NCBI GenBank assembly: GCA_033239125.1
Contig: BSWB01000003.1
Location: 35,479,001 to 35,543,000 of the forward strand
Direction of reading: 5' to 3'
Length of the DNA stretch: 64,000 nt
Origin: Fagopyrum homotropicum
Lineage: Eukaryota > Streptophyta > Magnoliopsida > Caryophyllales > Polygonaceae
Shown here: piece after piece, positions 1 to 12,565 of the stretch
Layout of the letters: each line of letters starts with the position of its first letter
Position numbering within the stretch: position 1 is the first letter of the stretch
The notes under the pieces: model-generated
The model's database searches: none
Told to the model about the DNA's origin: nothing
The model's input: only the letters and a program-made list of their open reading frames with translations
Made by a program: the position numbers and the translations under genes

Positions 1-481
1 TTCCATGGACAAAAGAACTACAGCTCGAATTGTTGCAAATTTGCTTAGAGTCATGTGAGACAAATGAGCTACCACATGGTTGTTTTAATTATGAAGACAT
101 TGCTGCTAAAATGCATTCAAGAACAGGTGCAAATCCAACAACTTGGCAGGTCAAAGGTAGGATTAATAGGTTGAGATGGGATTACAGAAGATGGAGAGAT
201 ATTTTAAACGTTGCCGGTGTCACAAGAGATGAGAGAACCGGAGATTTTTACATACCCGATGAATGGTGGGATCACTATGCTAAGGTATTTATATTTGCTT
301 TAATATATTCATATATTATGAGCAGTGAACTACTCATAGATACAATAACCAAATTTCTAATATATTTCTATTTTTTGTTAACTTGCAGAAACAGGTTTTT
401 TGGGAGAAATTTCGCCACAACCCAATGGACTTTGACATTCAGAAAATGTGCAAGCGAGTGTTCTACTATGTTAGAGAATAG
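1..481 (+). CDS. Myb/SANT-like DNA-binding domain protein, 5'-truncated by window edge
   Basis: Two exons are visible: 1-284 (donor AAG|GTATTT) and 389-481 (acceptor TTGCAG), joining in phase 0 and ending at TAG 479-481. The encoded piece has the pattern of plant Myb/SANT-like domains (Pfam Myb_DNA-bind_3 type), with spaced tryptophans: WQVKGRINRLRWDYRRW, then DEWWDHYAK, then FWEKFRHNP. These domains occur in proteins related to or derived from PIF/Harbinger ORF1 and in L10-interacting Myb proteins; they bind DNA or partner proteins in the nucleus. The start lies outside the window. The stop comes soon after the domain, so this may be a short or truncated copy. The family call is from motif memory; whether it is a host gene or a transposon relic is unresolved. 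Confidence 0.6.
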
Positions 482-1073
482 TTTACATGTTTGATCATGT
501 AAAACTCTTGAAAATGTTATGTGTTTTGTTTTGCATTTCTATGAAATCTTCTAATGCTTATGTTGCCCTTTGATTTGTAGAATGTTCCCTCGAGTCGAGT
601 GTCAATATGTACTACAAGTCATTTTCATGTTGTAATCTTTATTATGTTGTATTTGTGTCTTCATTATTAGTACCTTAAATTATATATCAAATGCATTATC
701 AGTCCTTTATTATGTTATAACATAATGTTTTGTCATTTTAATTTTTAAAGTAAAATATAAGTTTTATATACATAACTAAATAGTTTACAATATCATCTTT
801 ATCCCAAAGCAAAATCTTTTAGTTACTATTAAGTATCATTCAAGTAGTTAAAGATTTGATAATAAAAAAAAGATCGGACAGTTATTAATATACATTCAGA
901 TACTGAATTTAGTTTTAACTTTTAACAAATTATCTAAAACACCAGATAAAAAAATCGTATCTGAACTATCTACTTCAAAATCCTATTGAAGATGATTTGT
1001 AATCTAAGTTTAAATTGATAATCTTATCAATTCTGTTAGGATGCAGAAACCAACAAAAAACCCTAGAAAACAT
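482..1073. other. AT-rich spacer before Helitron 1
   Basis: No open frame, RNA gene or clear repeat is seen. It probably holds the 3' UTR of the Myb-like gene and flanking DNA up to the proposed Helitron 5' end. Confidence 0.5.
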
Positions 1074-1075
1074 TC

Positions 1076-1083
1076 TATATAAA
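1076..1083 (+). promoter_or_regulatory. TATA box (TATATAAA) for the 5' RPA-like gene
   Basis: TATATAAA lies about 70 nt before a possible start ATG at 1153 and 150 nt before ATG 1233. It sits 2 nt inside the proposed Helitron 5' end, so the transposon terminus may double as promoter. Inferred from sequence only. Confidence 0.45.
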
Positions 1084-1232
1084 CGAATCAGTATCCACAT
1101 ATAAGTACACCTCATTCTTAATTTCCATCATATTTCCCACGTTCACAATACCATGGTAGGAAATCTTCCTAATACTATATTGTTGAATTCATCATACAAT
1201 TACTAATCTTATTCTTATTTTCGATGTAGGTG

Positions 1233-3717
1233 ATGGATAACCAGTTTGTTCCGATCAAGGATTTGAACATGAAGTCAAGTTCAAATGTGAAGATTTGTGT
1301 CCGAGTAATGTCCATATGGGATGTCTATGATCTTTCTAAGAAGGTTCCAACGATTATTGGAAAAGAAATGGTTTGTATTGACCATAATGTAAGTTTAAAT
1401 AACTGTACTGCTTTTATATTTTTAAAGGATTAATTTTGTGTTAATCTTGAAGTTTCCTCATTGTAAATACTAAATTCTACGCTGACTATAAATTTTCAGG
1501 GAACAAGAATTCAGGGATTCTTTAAGAGGTCTTGGTTCAATAAATTCATTCATGTGGTAGAGGCTGGTCTTTATGTTATCTCCAATTTTGGTTTGAATAC
1601 TTCTACCGGTTTATATCGGTATACTCGAAACCCTCTGAGGATAGATTTCATAACGCGCACCACCGTGACTCCTGTTGAACCAAGTGGATTTATAATTCCT
1701 CTACATTCCTACGATTTTGTCGCTTTTACTGATATCCTGAACAAGTCTCTAGACGACAGATTTTTGGTTGGTATGTATTCGTATATTGTAGTATTACTAG
1801 ACCTATTCTATTGTGAGTTTTTTTGAACATTTATCAATGTTTGTAGGTTTTCTATATTATAAGATCATTCATATATTTATATACGTTTTTTTTCTTCCAG
1901 ATGTTATTGGTCAATTAGTTGGGATTGGTACCCTAACAACTGTCACTATTGAGCGTGATAAATCAGAGCATTTAAAGATTGAGATCCTCATTCAAAATGG
2001 GTATGTTTATAATTTAATAATATATATTATAAAATTATTCATATATTTATATAATATTATGATATTGTTTTAAGTTAGTTATATTTTATGTATGTAACAT
2101 TCTTTATATATTTTTTGTTGTCGTAGGGACGATGTTATTGGCGGTACCATGTGGGATAATTATGCTACTCTTCTTAATTCCTACGCGGACAAGGTGAATT
2201 CCAACAGCGTCGTCCTTATAATACAATCTGCAAAGCTAAGGCCTGCCCAAGGTAAAAAATATAATTTTATTTACAGTGAGATATATTTTATATATTAGAA
2301 TAACTTGACATATACTTTTTGTCATATTTTATAAGTATTATTGTACTAATTAATTTTTGTAATATGTAGGACACTACAAGTTGTCGAATGCATTCGGAGG
2401 CACCCGGTTATTTATTGATGACGAGAGCATTCCTGAAATTAGGAATCTAAAGGATAGGTTTATTATTGATAACTATTTTTTTTTATGTTTTCTAATACCC
2501 AACAATGTTCCCAATATTTAACCGTGTGTGGTTTGGATTATATAGGCTGAAATCTCAAGTTGGAAATAGCACTCCTAACAAGTTGAATCGTATACCTGAT
2601 ACTCCATCTCAATCTTTATCTGATCAGTTTCTCAATGTTAAGCAAATGAAGTCTATTAATGAGTTGTTATCCACCAATGAGGTATTATCTTTTTTTACAC
2701 AAATTAACCTTTTTTTATATTGTAAATAAAATGTAAACTTACAACATTGTGTTTAGTTGTGCAAGTCTTTGAACCTCTCCACAATTGAAGACATAGATGA
2801 CTCAAACGGTTGGTATTACAATTCTTGCAAGCAGTGCAAGAAGAAGGTTGAAAAACATGGGGAATCTTTTTACTGTCCTAAGTGTGACCGTAAGGTCAAA
2901 AATGTTATTCCAAGGTATGTAATTGATGCTAAGTATTATTTTATGATGATATCAGCTTATATAAAAGTTTAAAATATCAAATTTTAATATTTTTCAGGTT
3001 CAAATTACGACTCAGAGTTCGAGATGACACTGGAAGCACTACATTTGTGATGTTTGATCGGGATGTTCAACAACTGTTGAACAAGTCTGTTGATTCTATT
3101 ATAGATACTCTCGATGAGGTTTTACTTTTATATACAAACTATAATATTATTATATTGTTACATATTATTTTCTTTCATTTTTCCTTGATTATTAGGTGAA
3201 TATTAACATTATCATATAACTTTAACTAGGGATCCGAGCTAGACAACATTCCAGAAGATCTTCATGTTCTGTTGGGAAAAACTATACTGTTCAAGGTTGA
3301 TGTCGATCAATACAAGCTGGACGAGCACATGTCCCGATCTAAGTCTGGATTTACCATTCTGAAGCTAACTGATGATGCTGGATTAATTGCGAGATTCAAC
3401 GAGTTGATTTTAGACAATGCTAAACAGGAAACCATTATCCCTAACACTGAGGTAGATTAAAATATTAAACTCTAAATTTATATTATGGTTGAATTGGATT
3501 TCATTCACCACTGCACGTTTTGTTGTAGGAACATTTGACATCAATTGCTTATGATGATGGTGACAATTCTGAAGAGGACTCAACCTACAACCCAAAGCGA
3601 AAGATAGACTATAACGACAACACCTCTGACCTCGAGTACATCGATGATGCTGATTTTGTTCCATCTAATAAGTTGAAGAAGTTGAAGAAGGTTGCTGTTA
3701 AGATCGAGAAGGATTGA
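1233..3717 (+). CDS. RPA70-like single-stranded DNA-binding protein carried by Helitron 1
   Basis: Ten exons can be read with continuous frame: 1233-1388, 1500-1770, 1901-2000, 2127-2251, 2370-2457, 2546-2681, 2757-2914, 2998-3118, 3230-3451, 3529-3717; total 1566 nt, 521 aa. Features match the large subunit of replication protein A: N-terminal OB-fold type sequence (MDNQFVPIKDLN... ICVRVMSIWDVYDL), a central OB region (DVIGQLVGIG), and a C-terminal zinc ribbon with Cys pairs CKQC and CPKC before the last OB-fold. The acidic, Lys-rich tail ends at TGA 3715-3717. A start at ATG 1153 joined across an intron (ATG|GTAGG to TAG|GTG) would add two residues. RPA-like proteins are carried by many plant Helitrons and are thought to coat single-stranded DNA during rolling-circle transposition. 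No broken exon was seen. Confidence 0.85.
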
Positions 3718-5181
3718 TTTGATTTGTAATACAATAATTTATATTTTTGGGTTTAGAGTTTTCATTATTTCTGATTTGGTAGTTTTGTTATTCATTCATT
3801 GAAAGACATTTTATTTAATAATAAAGAAGGTTTTCATTTTATAATGAGATATTTATAACTGCATATTTGTGTTATATATTATACATATTTAAGAGCTGAA
3901 ATTAAATTTCAGTTGTGTTATCATAAAGACATAGATATTACACAAAACATTGTATAGGTGATCTCTACCAATTTTGTAATAAAAAAATAACATATAGAAT
4001 ATAGGAGGAATTAAAATCCATATATTGTTATTAAAAAATATAAAAAACATAGATAATATTATGATGTATACACAATAATATTCTATATTTGTATGTACAG
4101 CTTATTTATATTTCATATTCGTAGGTTTCAATATTCTTAAAGTAAGAGGTATACAAAATGCTGTTCTATATTTATATATAAAGTTTATTCTTATATAATA
4201 TTCAGATTTCATATCTTATATATTATAATAGTATGAGGCCTACACAATATTATTCTATACTTCTATATACAACTTATTCATAGTTCATATTCACCTTTCA
4301 TAAGCAAAATATTCTCAAGTTCGTCAGTCCATTCCTTTAGACCTGGAATAAAGAAATTAATCTTATACTATATTAGCATGGCAACATTTTATTAACCTAA
4401 AAACAACCTATGACTCAGTTACTTATATAAAGCTTATTCAGAGTTCATATTCAGCTTTCATATTATTAGAGTTACGTAATATCAACAATGCTATTCTATT
4501 TTCCTGTAAAGCTTATAAGTAGTTCATATTCATCGAGCATATTCTAAGTCAATGAACATGTATGCTTTTCAATTATAATGAACTGTACTACATATATGAT
4601 AAGTTTGAAATGAAAAAAATAGATGATTAATCTAAAAGTTTAACTATAATGAAAAACTAAATACCTGCAAATATCGTTTTCCTTAGTTAGAGACAGTATC
4701 AAGTAATTCATTCCAATTTTTTTACTCCTGTAATAATGAAGGAAGTTAAATACTAAATTAGCATGGTAACATTTTATTAAATCAAAAAACAACCTATAAA
4801 GTTAATCAATAATAAAAACTTTTATTTATCAGATATTTACCTATGAAGTAAAATGGATTCTTATCTGGAAACATTTAGATATAAACACAATCTCTCAAAT
4901 TGTGTATAGCTATATGTGCTCATCAACAAACCTGCAAATGAGAACAATATATCAAATCGTAACTGTATCAAAATCATCAATTAATAAATCAGCAAATATA
5001 TCATTTGTTTTCTAATAATATATTCCTAACTGTATCAAATTCTCAAAATTTTTCAGTTACTTGGAAGATTTTAACTGTTGGAGGCTCATATCTTTTCAAT
5101 TCTGCAATATAAATCAAATTTCATCATCTACTATACTACTTTTCAATCGTTTATTCTGGCATAAAATTCTGAAGATATACA
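3718..5181. other. AT-rich non-coding spacer between RPA-like and Rep/helicase genes
   Basis: No gene is seen. It holds a degenerate tandem repeat (4071-4545) and presumably the promoter of the Rep/helicase gene. Confidence 0.6.
4071..4545 (+). repeat. Degenerate tandem repeat, units about 85-100 bp
   Basis: The core order ACAATATTATTCTATA, CTTATTCATAGTTCATATTC, then a TTTCATA-type tail recurs near 4071, 4155, 4242, 4425 and 4490 with many changes and indels. Boundaries are approximate. Confidence 0.5.
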
Positions 5182-8100
5182 ATGGACAGATCTTGCAAGG
5201 AAAATCGAATCAATCGATTGAATGCAATGAGGCAGAAACGGAAGAGATCAACTACACAACAGGGGTTGAACAATACCCAACGTGTTCCTCTAAGTGATGT
5301 AACCAATAGTAAGTTTCTGTTTATATATACTCTTTTGATAGCACTAAACATCATATTACTAAGTGTAGAAGTAAATTTAAAGAGCTTTATTTATAAAAAA
5401 TGCAGACTTGACGACGACTCAGTTATCTGGTGCAAGTTCTTCTAGGTTTACTTCCATGAATGCTTCAGGTAAGGTTCATTATCTCATTGAGATACTTAAA
5501 AGTATTTTTTTCTAGGACAATCATAATAATGTGACAATTGTATATTATAAAGTGTTAATTTTAGTAACTAAAAATTGCATTATCCACAACAGGAATTACA
5601 GTAGCTGATACTGGACTTGAAATTCGACCACGTCGTCGTAAGAATATTAATTTTGTTCATAAGTTTTATTAAGTAGTAATACAGTTTAGTTTAATATTTG
5701 TTATTATATTTATGAATTCTTATAATTGCAGCAAAGCCTATATCACCCAGCTTCACAGGTTTGTAGATAATTGTATAAAAAAAATCAATACTTACATCAA
5801 CATTATTGCTGTTAATTTGCTTAATTTCCACTTATTGTTGAAAACAGAGTATTGGGATATTGGTGATCCTTCAAGACAGTGTGAATTTTGTGGGGCTCTT
5901 ATGTGGTATGAAGAAAGGGCTGAAAAGAGTAAAGACGACCTTAACCCAAAATTTTCACTGTGTTGCATGAAGGGAATGGTTGAGCTGCCTTATCTGAATG
6001 AACCTCCTCCTCTGCTTAAACAGCTTCTCGATGGGACTGATCCTAGGAGTAAGAATTTTATAGAAAACATACGGAAATATAATAGTATGTTTTCCTTTAC
6101 TTCAATGGGAGGAAAAACTAACAACAAACAAAGTGGGAGAGGTCCATATGTGTTCAAAGTTCATGGGCAGAACTTTCATCTTATTGGAAGTTTAGTTCCT
6201 GGAGAGGGTGATCCTCCTAAATTCTGTCAGCTATACATATACGACACAGAGAATGAAGACTCGAATCGTATAAATGCATTGAGGTATATCTATAATTATT
6301 TTCAAAATTATTATATATGATAAATTATTATATTGTAAGATTGTTGCTATTATTGATACCCATTTTTTTAATTTCAGTTCGAACGGAAATACATCTCTCC
6401 AATCATCTACTGTTGGTGATCTAAAAGCAATGCTCAATGGTTGTAATCCTCATGTGAAAGCATTCAGGATGGCCAAGGATTATTGTCTCAATTCATCTTT
6501 TACTGATGTAAAGTTGAGGTTACTTAGCTCAAGGGACACTGATGGAAGGAGGTATAATCTTCCTACTACTTCTGAGGTAGCAGCATTAATTGTTGGTGAC
6601 ATTGAACACACTGTTAATCATAGAGATATAATTCTACGAAAGAGAGAAGGTGGTTTGAAACGTATCAATGAGCTTCATGTTTCCTACCTTGCTTTACAAT
6701 ATCCTCTTATATATCCGTATGGTGAAGATGGGTTTCGATTATTCATACCTCTACGGGATAGGGGAGTTGAGGATGCTCGAAAGAGGAAGTGGGTCAGTAT
6801 GAGAGAGTTTCATTCGTTTCGCATTCAGGAGAGACCTCATGAAGCTAAAACACTTATTTTCTCCAGAAGGTTGCTACAACAGTATGTTGTCGATGCATAC
6901 ACCATGGTTGAGTCGCACCGATTGGCTTATTATCGAACACATCAGAAGCAAATTAGAGCTGATCAGTACAAGAATGTACAACAGGCTGGGGATATAGGTT
7001 CTAATGACGCACAATCTTTGGGCAAAAGAATAGTTCTACCTTCCTCTTTTACCGGAGGCCCTAGATATATGGTGCAAAATTACCAGGACGCGATGGCAAT
7101 TTGCAAGAACTATGGTTATCCGGATTTGTTCATCACATTCACATGCAATACTAAGTGGCCTGAAATCACCCGATTTCTCGACGCAAGAGGATTGAAGGCA
7201 GAAGATCATCCGGACATTGTTTGTCGTGTTTTCAAGATCAAACTTGATGACATGGTTAAAACCTTGAAAAAAGGGAGACCATTTGGACCCGTACAATCAC
7301 GTAAGTAGCAACTTTATATTTTTTATTAATAAATTTATCTTACTGTTAATTAATTTGTTGCTCATGACATATAATAACAGTAATATTAATAGTTATAAAT
7401 TACTAAAATTGGTAGATTTTAGGTAATATATAGTTCAGTTGCTTCATTTAGTTTTTATACATATAACTCAATATACAGCTTTTACATTCTAGATATTTTC
7501 ATTATAAATTTTATTTACGAATCAAACATATTATAGGATAATATTTCAAATTTTTTACAGTTATTTATACGGTCGAGTTCCAAAAGAGAGGGTTGCCACA
7601 CGCTCACATCCTTTTGTTCTTGGAAAAGAATGCGAAGTATCCTAATCCTGAAGATATTGATAGAATTATATCTGCCGAGCTCCCCGATCCTGAGGTCGAT
7701 CCTGTGCTTCATAGAATCGTCTCTTCCCGCATGATTCATGGACCGTGTGGTCAGCTGAATATGAAAGCTCCGTGTATGGTGAACAACAAATGTAAAAAGT
7801 ACTATCCTAGGGATTTTGTTGAGTTCACTACAGTTAACGAAGAAGGTTATCCCAACTATAGGAGGAGGAATGATGGACGTACTATTACATTGAATGGTGT
7901 GGAGATTGATAATCGCTTTGTCGTTCCACATAATAGGGATCTACTTATTCGTTATGATGCTCATATTAACGTTGAGTGGTGCAACCAGTCCAGATCAATA
8001 AAATATCTTTTCAAGTACATCAACAAAGGCAGTGATCGTGTAACTGCTGTGTTGACAGATAACACATCCTCTTCTGATGTACAAGGACAAGATGAAATAA

Positions 8101-9667
8101 AAGATTTCTACAGTTGCAGGTAATTTCTCAAGTTTAATGTGTTGTTAGTGTAGCAGCCTAATAATACATTGTATTGTTTACTTACTAAATATAATGTTAT
8201 ATGCTTTATTTCAGATATATAGCTCCATGTGAAGCAATGTGGCGTATATTCAAATTTGAAATACACTATAGGACTCCTCCTGTTCTACGGTTAAATTTTC
8301 ATCTTGAAGATGAACAAACGATTGTATTTGAGGATGATGATAATGTTGATGATATTTTAGAAAGATCTCGGTTGAACAACTCTATGTTTTTATCATGGTT
8401 GGGTGCCAATAAGTTATATCCTGAAGCTAGAGTCTTATGCTACAATGATTTTCCAAAACACTTTGTGTGGCAGGCTGCTAAAAAGTGTTGGAAAAAGAGA
8501 GAGGGTCCGCCATCAATTGGTAGAATTTATAACGTGTCACCTGGGGCCGGTGAGATTATTATCTTCGTGTAATGCTGAGCCATGTAAAAGGTCCTACTTC
8601 TCATGCATATATAAGAACGGTTGCAGGCATCGTCTATCCTACCTTCAAAGATGCCTGTTTTGCTCTAGGGTTATTAGATGACGAGACAGAATATTCACAG
8701 GGTATTCAAGAAGCAAGTTTTTATGCCACTGCTGGCAGTTTACGTAAACTGTTTTGTCATCTATTATTCGGTGGTAGTCTCGCAAAGCCAGAATTGGTAT
8801 GGGAAAGTACCTGGCGATTGTTGTCAGACGATATTGTTCATCAGCAAAGACGAATCCTTCAAAATCCGGGTATGTTTTTTTAACATTTATTGAAGTTATA
8901 TTGATTTTTAAATTTGGTCTCTTTTATATTTATAAGATTAATCAGAAAGAAGTTGATTGTAAGTATTTATATAATTTAATGCATATATACGTTTTTTTAT
9001 TAATTAATGTTGTTAGTATATATGTGTATTTAATTCCATATAATTTAATTTAGAATACAATATGACATATAATATATACTTATATTGTTAATATTATGTA
9101 ATTAACTAATATTTGGCTGAGTTATTTTTTGAAGTTTTTTAAAGTACTAATTGTGCTTTTTATTACTTTTTATCCTTATCTATACCAGATTTAGTACTCG
9201 ATGATGATGAGTTAAAAACCTACGCACTTTTAGAGATCGAGAAATTGTTACAACGTAATGGCGGTACTCTTTCCGATTTTAAGTCAATGCCGCTTCCAGA
9301 CGGAGTACTAATGACGGATGGTTTGAACAAATTGATTCGAGATGAACTTAGATATGATCGTCATAGTCTATCTGTTGAGCATGATAGACTTATATCAAAG
9401 TTCACAGCCGAACAAAGAGGAATATATGATGAATTAATCAATGAGGTGGAATCCGGTGTTTCTAGAGTGTTCTTTTTATACGGATATGGAGGGACTGGCA
9501 AAACTTTTATTTGGCGTTCTTTATCAGCAGCAATTCGAGCTAGGGGAGACATTGTGTTGACTGTTGCCTCAAGTGGAATAGCAGCATTATTGATGCCTGG
9601 TGGGAGGATAGCTCACTCGCGTTTTGCTATTCCAATTGACCTTAATGAGAACTCAACATGTCATATT

Positions 9668-12548
9668 TGTAACGCCCCAAATTTTGGCGCGCTTGCGATT
9701 TTATTCCTTACGGCTTTTATCGATATTTTAATAGCATAAAATGTTTTTTTTTTTTTTTTTTTCGAGTATATATGTATGTATCGGTATATTTCACATTCAT
9801 ATATAATCTGTTTTTAAAATTATTATTTTAATCTCGTAAATATTTTACGAGAACGATTTCTATATCGGCAATCATACTATTACAATTATATTTACATATA
9901 TTTGATTTATATATTTCCCGCAAAATAATTTTACGGAAAAGTTCGGAAAGGTTTCGGATCCGGTATATTTAAATCGAGTATATATCGTATTCGTTTTTCT
10001 TTTGTTATTTATTTATTTTAAATTCTCTTTTCTTTTTCTTTTTCTTTTTCTTTTTCTTTTTCCTTGTCTTGTTCTGCTGCCTTGCTTGCGGTTGGTGAGA
10101 ACTGCAGCAGCCTCTCAGCCAGGGTTAGGGCCGGCCGACCCTTCGCCCTTTGCGCCTGCTGACCCCCAGTGACCCCTCGACCTCCCCCTTCGAATGATGA
10201 CCCCTAGCAACAACCCCTCTCACTTCTCACAAGCTCTCTCTCTCTCTGCAATCTCCCTCTCTGTAATATCTCCTTCATCTCACTGAGATCCCACGCAGTC
10301 TCAATCTCTTCCTCGTACCTTCTCCCTATCGCATTTGTGGAGGCGAACCGCTGCCGCCTAATCCCACTGGAGCGCCGCGCTTCAGCCGCCGGAGACGCCG
10401 GCCTGTCGCCGGACGCCAGCCGGCCTCCTCCTCCTCTCCTCCGCCTGGGAAGCCGCCGGACCCTCTACCCTTGCCCGTGCAACCCTCCTTCGCCTCGCCC
10501 CTTTGTCTGCTCCTCTGTCGAGCCATGTTTTGCCCCGCAGCTCCGCCACCTTGCCTCGCCGATACTGGAGCCTTGCCGGAGCCATGGCCGCCTCCAGTGT
10601 AGCCTCTCCTCTGCCCTTGCCGCCGTGCTCCTTCACTTCCCCAGCCTCTGCTTTTGCGGCGTGGCCTTCCCGCTTCTGAGAAGGAGATGAAACCCTTTAG
10701 GGTTATTACAAATCAGCCCCCTTAATTTTGGTTTTATTGCAAGTGTGGCCCATATTTTTAATTTGCAGATTTGACCCCAAGTTTTATAAATCTGAATATA
10801 TATCCCTACATATTTATTTATGGAATATGACCCATATGCGGAAATTGTATAATTTGCCCATTAAATGTTTTTACGGGTTTTAACCTTGGAGTTTCAATAT
10901 GAGTTTATTTCATAATTATATATATTATCAAATATTCCCTTGTTGGATTTATCTCGGATTTATGGCCCGAAGGTTTATTGGCGGATTATAACCAAGTTTT
11001 TAAAATTGTATAAAGTGTCCCGGGAAGTATTTAAGCGGTCTTAACCTTGGTTTTGAAAACGAGTTTTACCTTAGATTTTACATAAGTTATATGTTCCGTT
11101 CAAATTTAGCATATAAGCTAAATTTGTTTAGCTTTGGTTTTAGGCTCGGAAGCGCCCCGATAAAGGCCCAACGAATCCATTCTCGACATCCTTAGATCGC
11201 CTTCCGTCCTTTGACGTCATGTGAGTACCCTCTCCCCCGAACTTATGATCTTACCTCGATTTAGTTATGTTTAGTATTAGTATCATGCTAGGTTGGATCT
11301 AGCATAACTTAGAGTGAATACCAAGTAGTGGTTATGGACCTTAGGTGAGTTTTGTGGATTGTGAAATGTTGTAAGGCTTGAGGAGTGGATATTATCTTGT
11401 GAGGCTGTTTATGGCTTGAAATTGTATGTTGAGCTGGTGAGAATTTAGGGGTTGAGGTTGTATAATTGTTGAGATTGTGGTGACTAGGACGAGAGTATCC
11501 TAGCATGCGTAGTAATGGTTATGACCGTGTGAGATCGTAAGGATTAAGAGTTGTTATCCTATCATGGTTATGGTTTATGATCTTGCGAGATCATTGGGAA
11601 TAGAAGTCTAAGGACTTCTAGCATGTGAGAGAGATGTTGATCGTGTGCCTTTTTACAGGCGTTGAGTGCCTTCCTGCGGGAAGCTGAGAGCGGGATATAG
11701 CGGGATTATCTTTGGGACGAGGTAAGTCTCCGGACTTACTTAGCTCGTATTCTTGGTATTAGCATTGATGTGTGTTGGGTGGTGTGTGTTTATTATTTAT
11801 TATTTATAACAACTAAACCGGAATTAGGATTACCGACCTTTATATTATTTTGGCCCAAGTGTATGATAACGGGCGGTGACATCATCTGCCTAGCTCTTGC
11901 GAGAGTCTAGGAGGTTCTCGGCGACTAGCCGTGCTGGTTAGACAGTCGGAGGCATCCGTACCGTTCCATGCCGGAAATAGGGACCGAGGCGGGACCACGG
12001 TGGTCTCGTGTCACAAATCTAAGTTGAATTAGAACGGGATATGACTTAATCATAATAAAGATAATAAACTTGATTGGTGTGCCTTTGATTATGTTGTGTG
12101 TTTATGATGTTTTGCTTGTGTTTATGATGTTTTGCTTGTGTTGTGCCTTTCCCGTTAATTCTAATGCCTCGAATATAAGCTAACGGTTTTATACCGAATG
12201 TTGTAGATTGCCTTGCAGGTTAGGAATGCGGCCGAGAATCCGGAAGGGTGGACAGCCGGGGTCCGTACATTTTAGGAAGGGTTTATGAGTTGGAGTCGAG
12301 TTATGTTTTTCCTTTGGTTTGCATTTTTGTATGCCGCGTGTTTGGCATTGTGGTTTCGAGTTGTATCTCGGCTGAAGTTGTTGCGTTCTTTCGGGTTTCT
12401 TATCATTTGCATTAAAAGGAATTTCGGTTTTGCCTTTATTTGTGCCATGTTGAAAGATCCGGTGAAATTGTTGTCAAGCTAAGGGTCGGGACCCATTGTG
12501 AGGTCCCAACCCGTAGCGCCCCGAGTCCCGCGGATTCGGGGTGTTACA
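9668..12548 (+). repeat. 5' LTR of element A (2881 bp)
   Basis: Bounded by TGTAAC and GTTACA and followed by the PBS. It holds a poly-T run, a CTTTTT repeat near 10028-10062, a GC-rich stretch 10080-10690 and conserved hairpins at 11601-11620, 11647-11660 and 11722-11739. The GC-rich stretch is open in several frames on both strands, which looks like composition rather than a gene. Confidence 0.95.
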
Positions 12549-12552
12549 AAAG

Positions 12553-12565
12553 TGGTATCAGAGCC
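12553..12565 (+). other. Primer binding site of element A (tRNA-Met type)
   Basis: TGGTATCAGAGCC, four nt after the LTR end, matches the initiator tRNA-Met primer site common in plant LTR retrotransposons. Confidence 0.9.

Noticed and set aside
3961..3975. ATCTCTACCAATTTT as Helitron 1 left end (TC end preceded by A)
   Set aside because: It fits the TCTCTAC consensus, but would leave the 5' RPA-like gene outside. The site at 1074 is supported by a matching end at 28544. It remains the main alternative.
10337..10690. 117-codon open frame in the GC-rich part of LTR A (also at 17503-17856) with overlapping frames on the other strand
   Set aside because: Open in several frames on both strands, no recognised domain, and located in the LTR promoter/leader zone; composition explains it.
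12553..12565. Possible tRNA fragment
   Set aside because: It is the primer binding site only; no cloverleaf surrounds it. No tRNA or rRNA gene was seen in the window.
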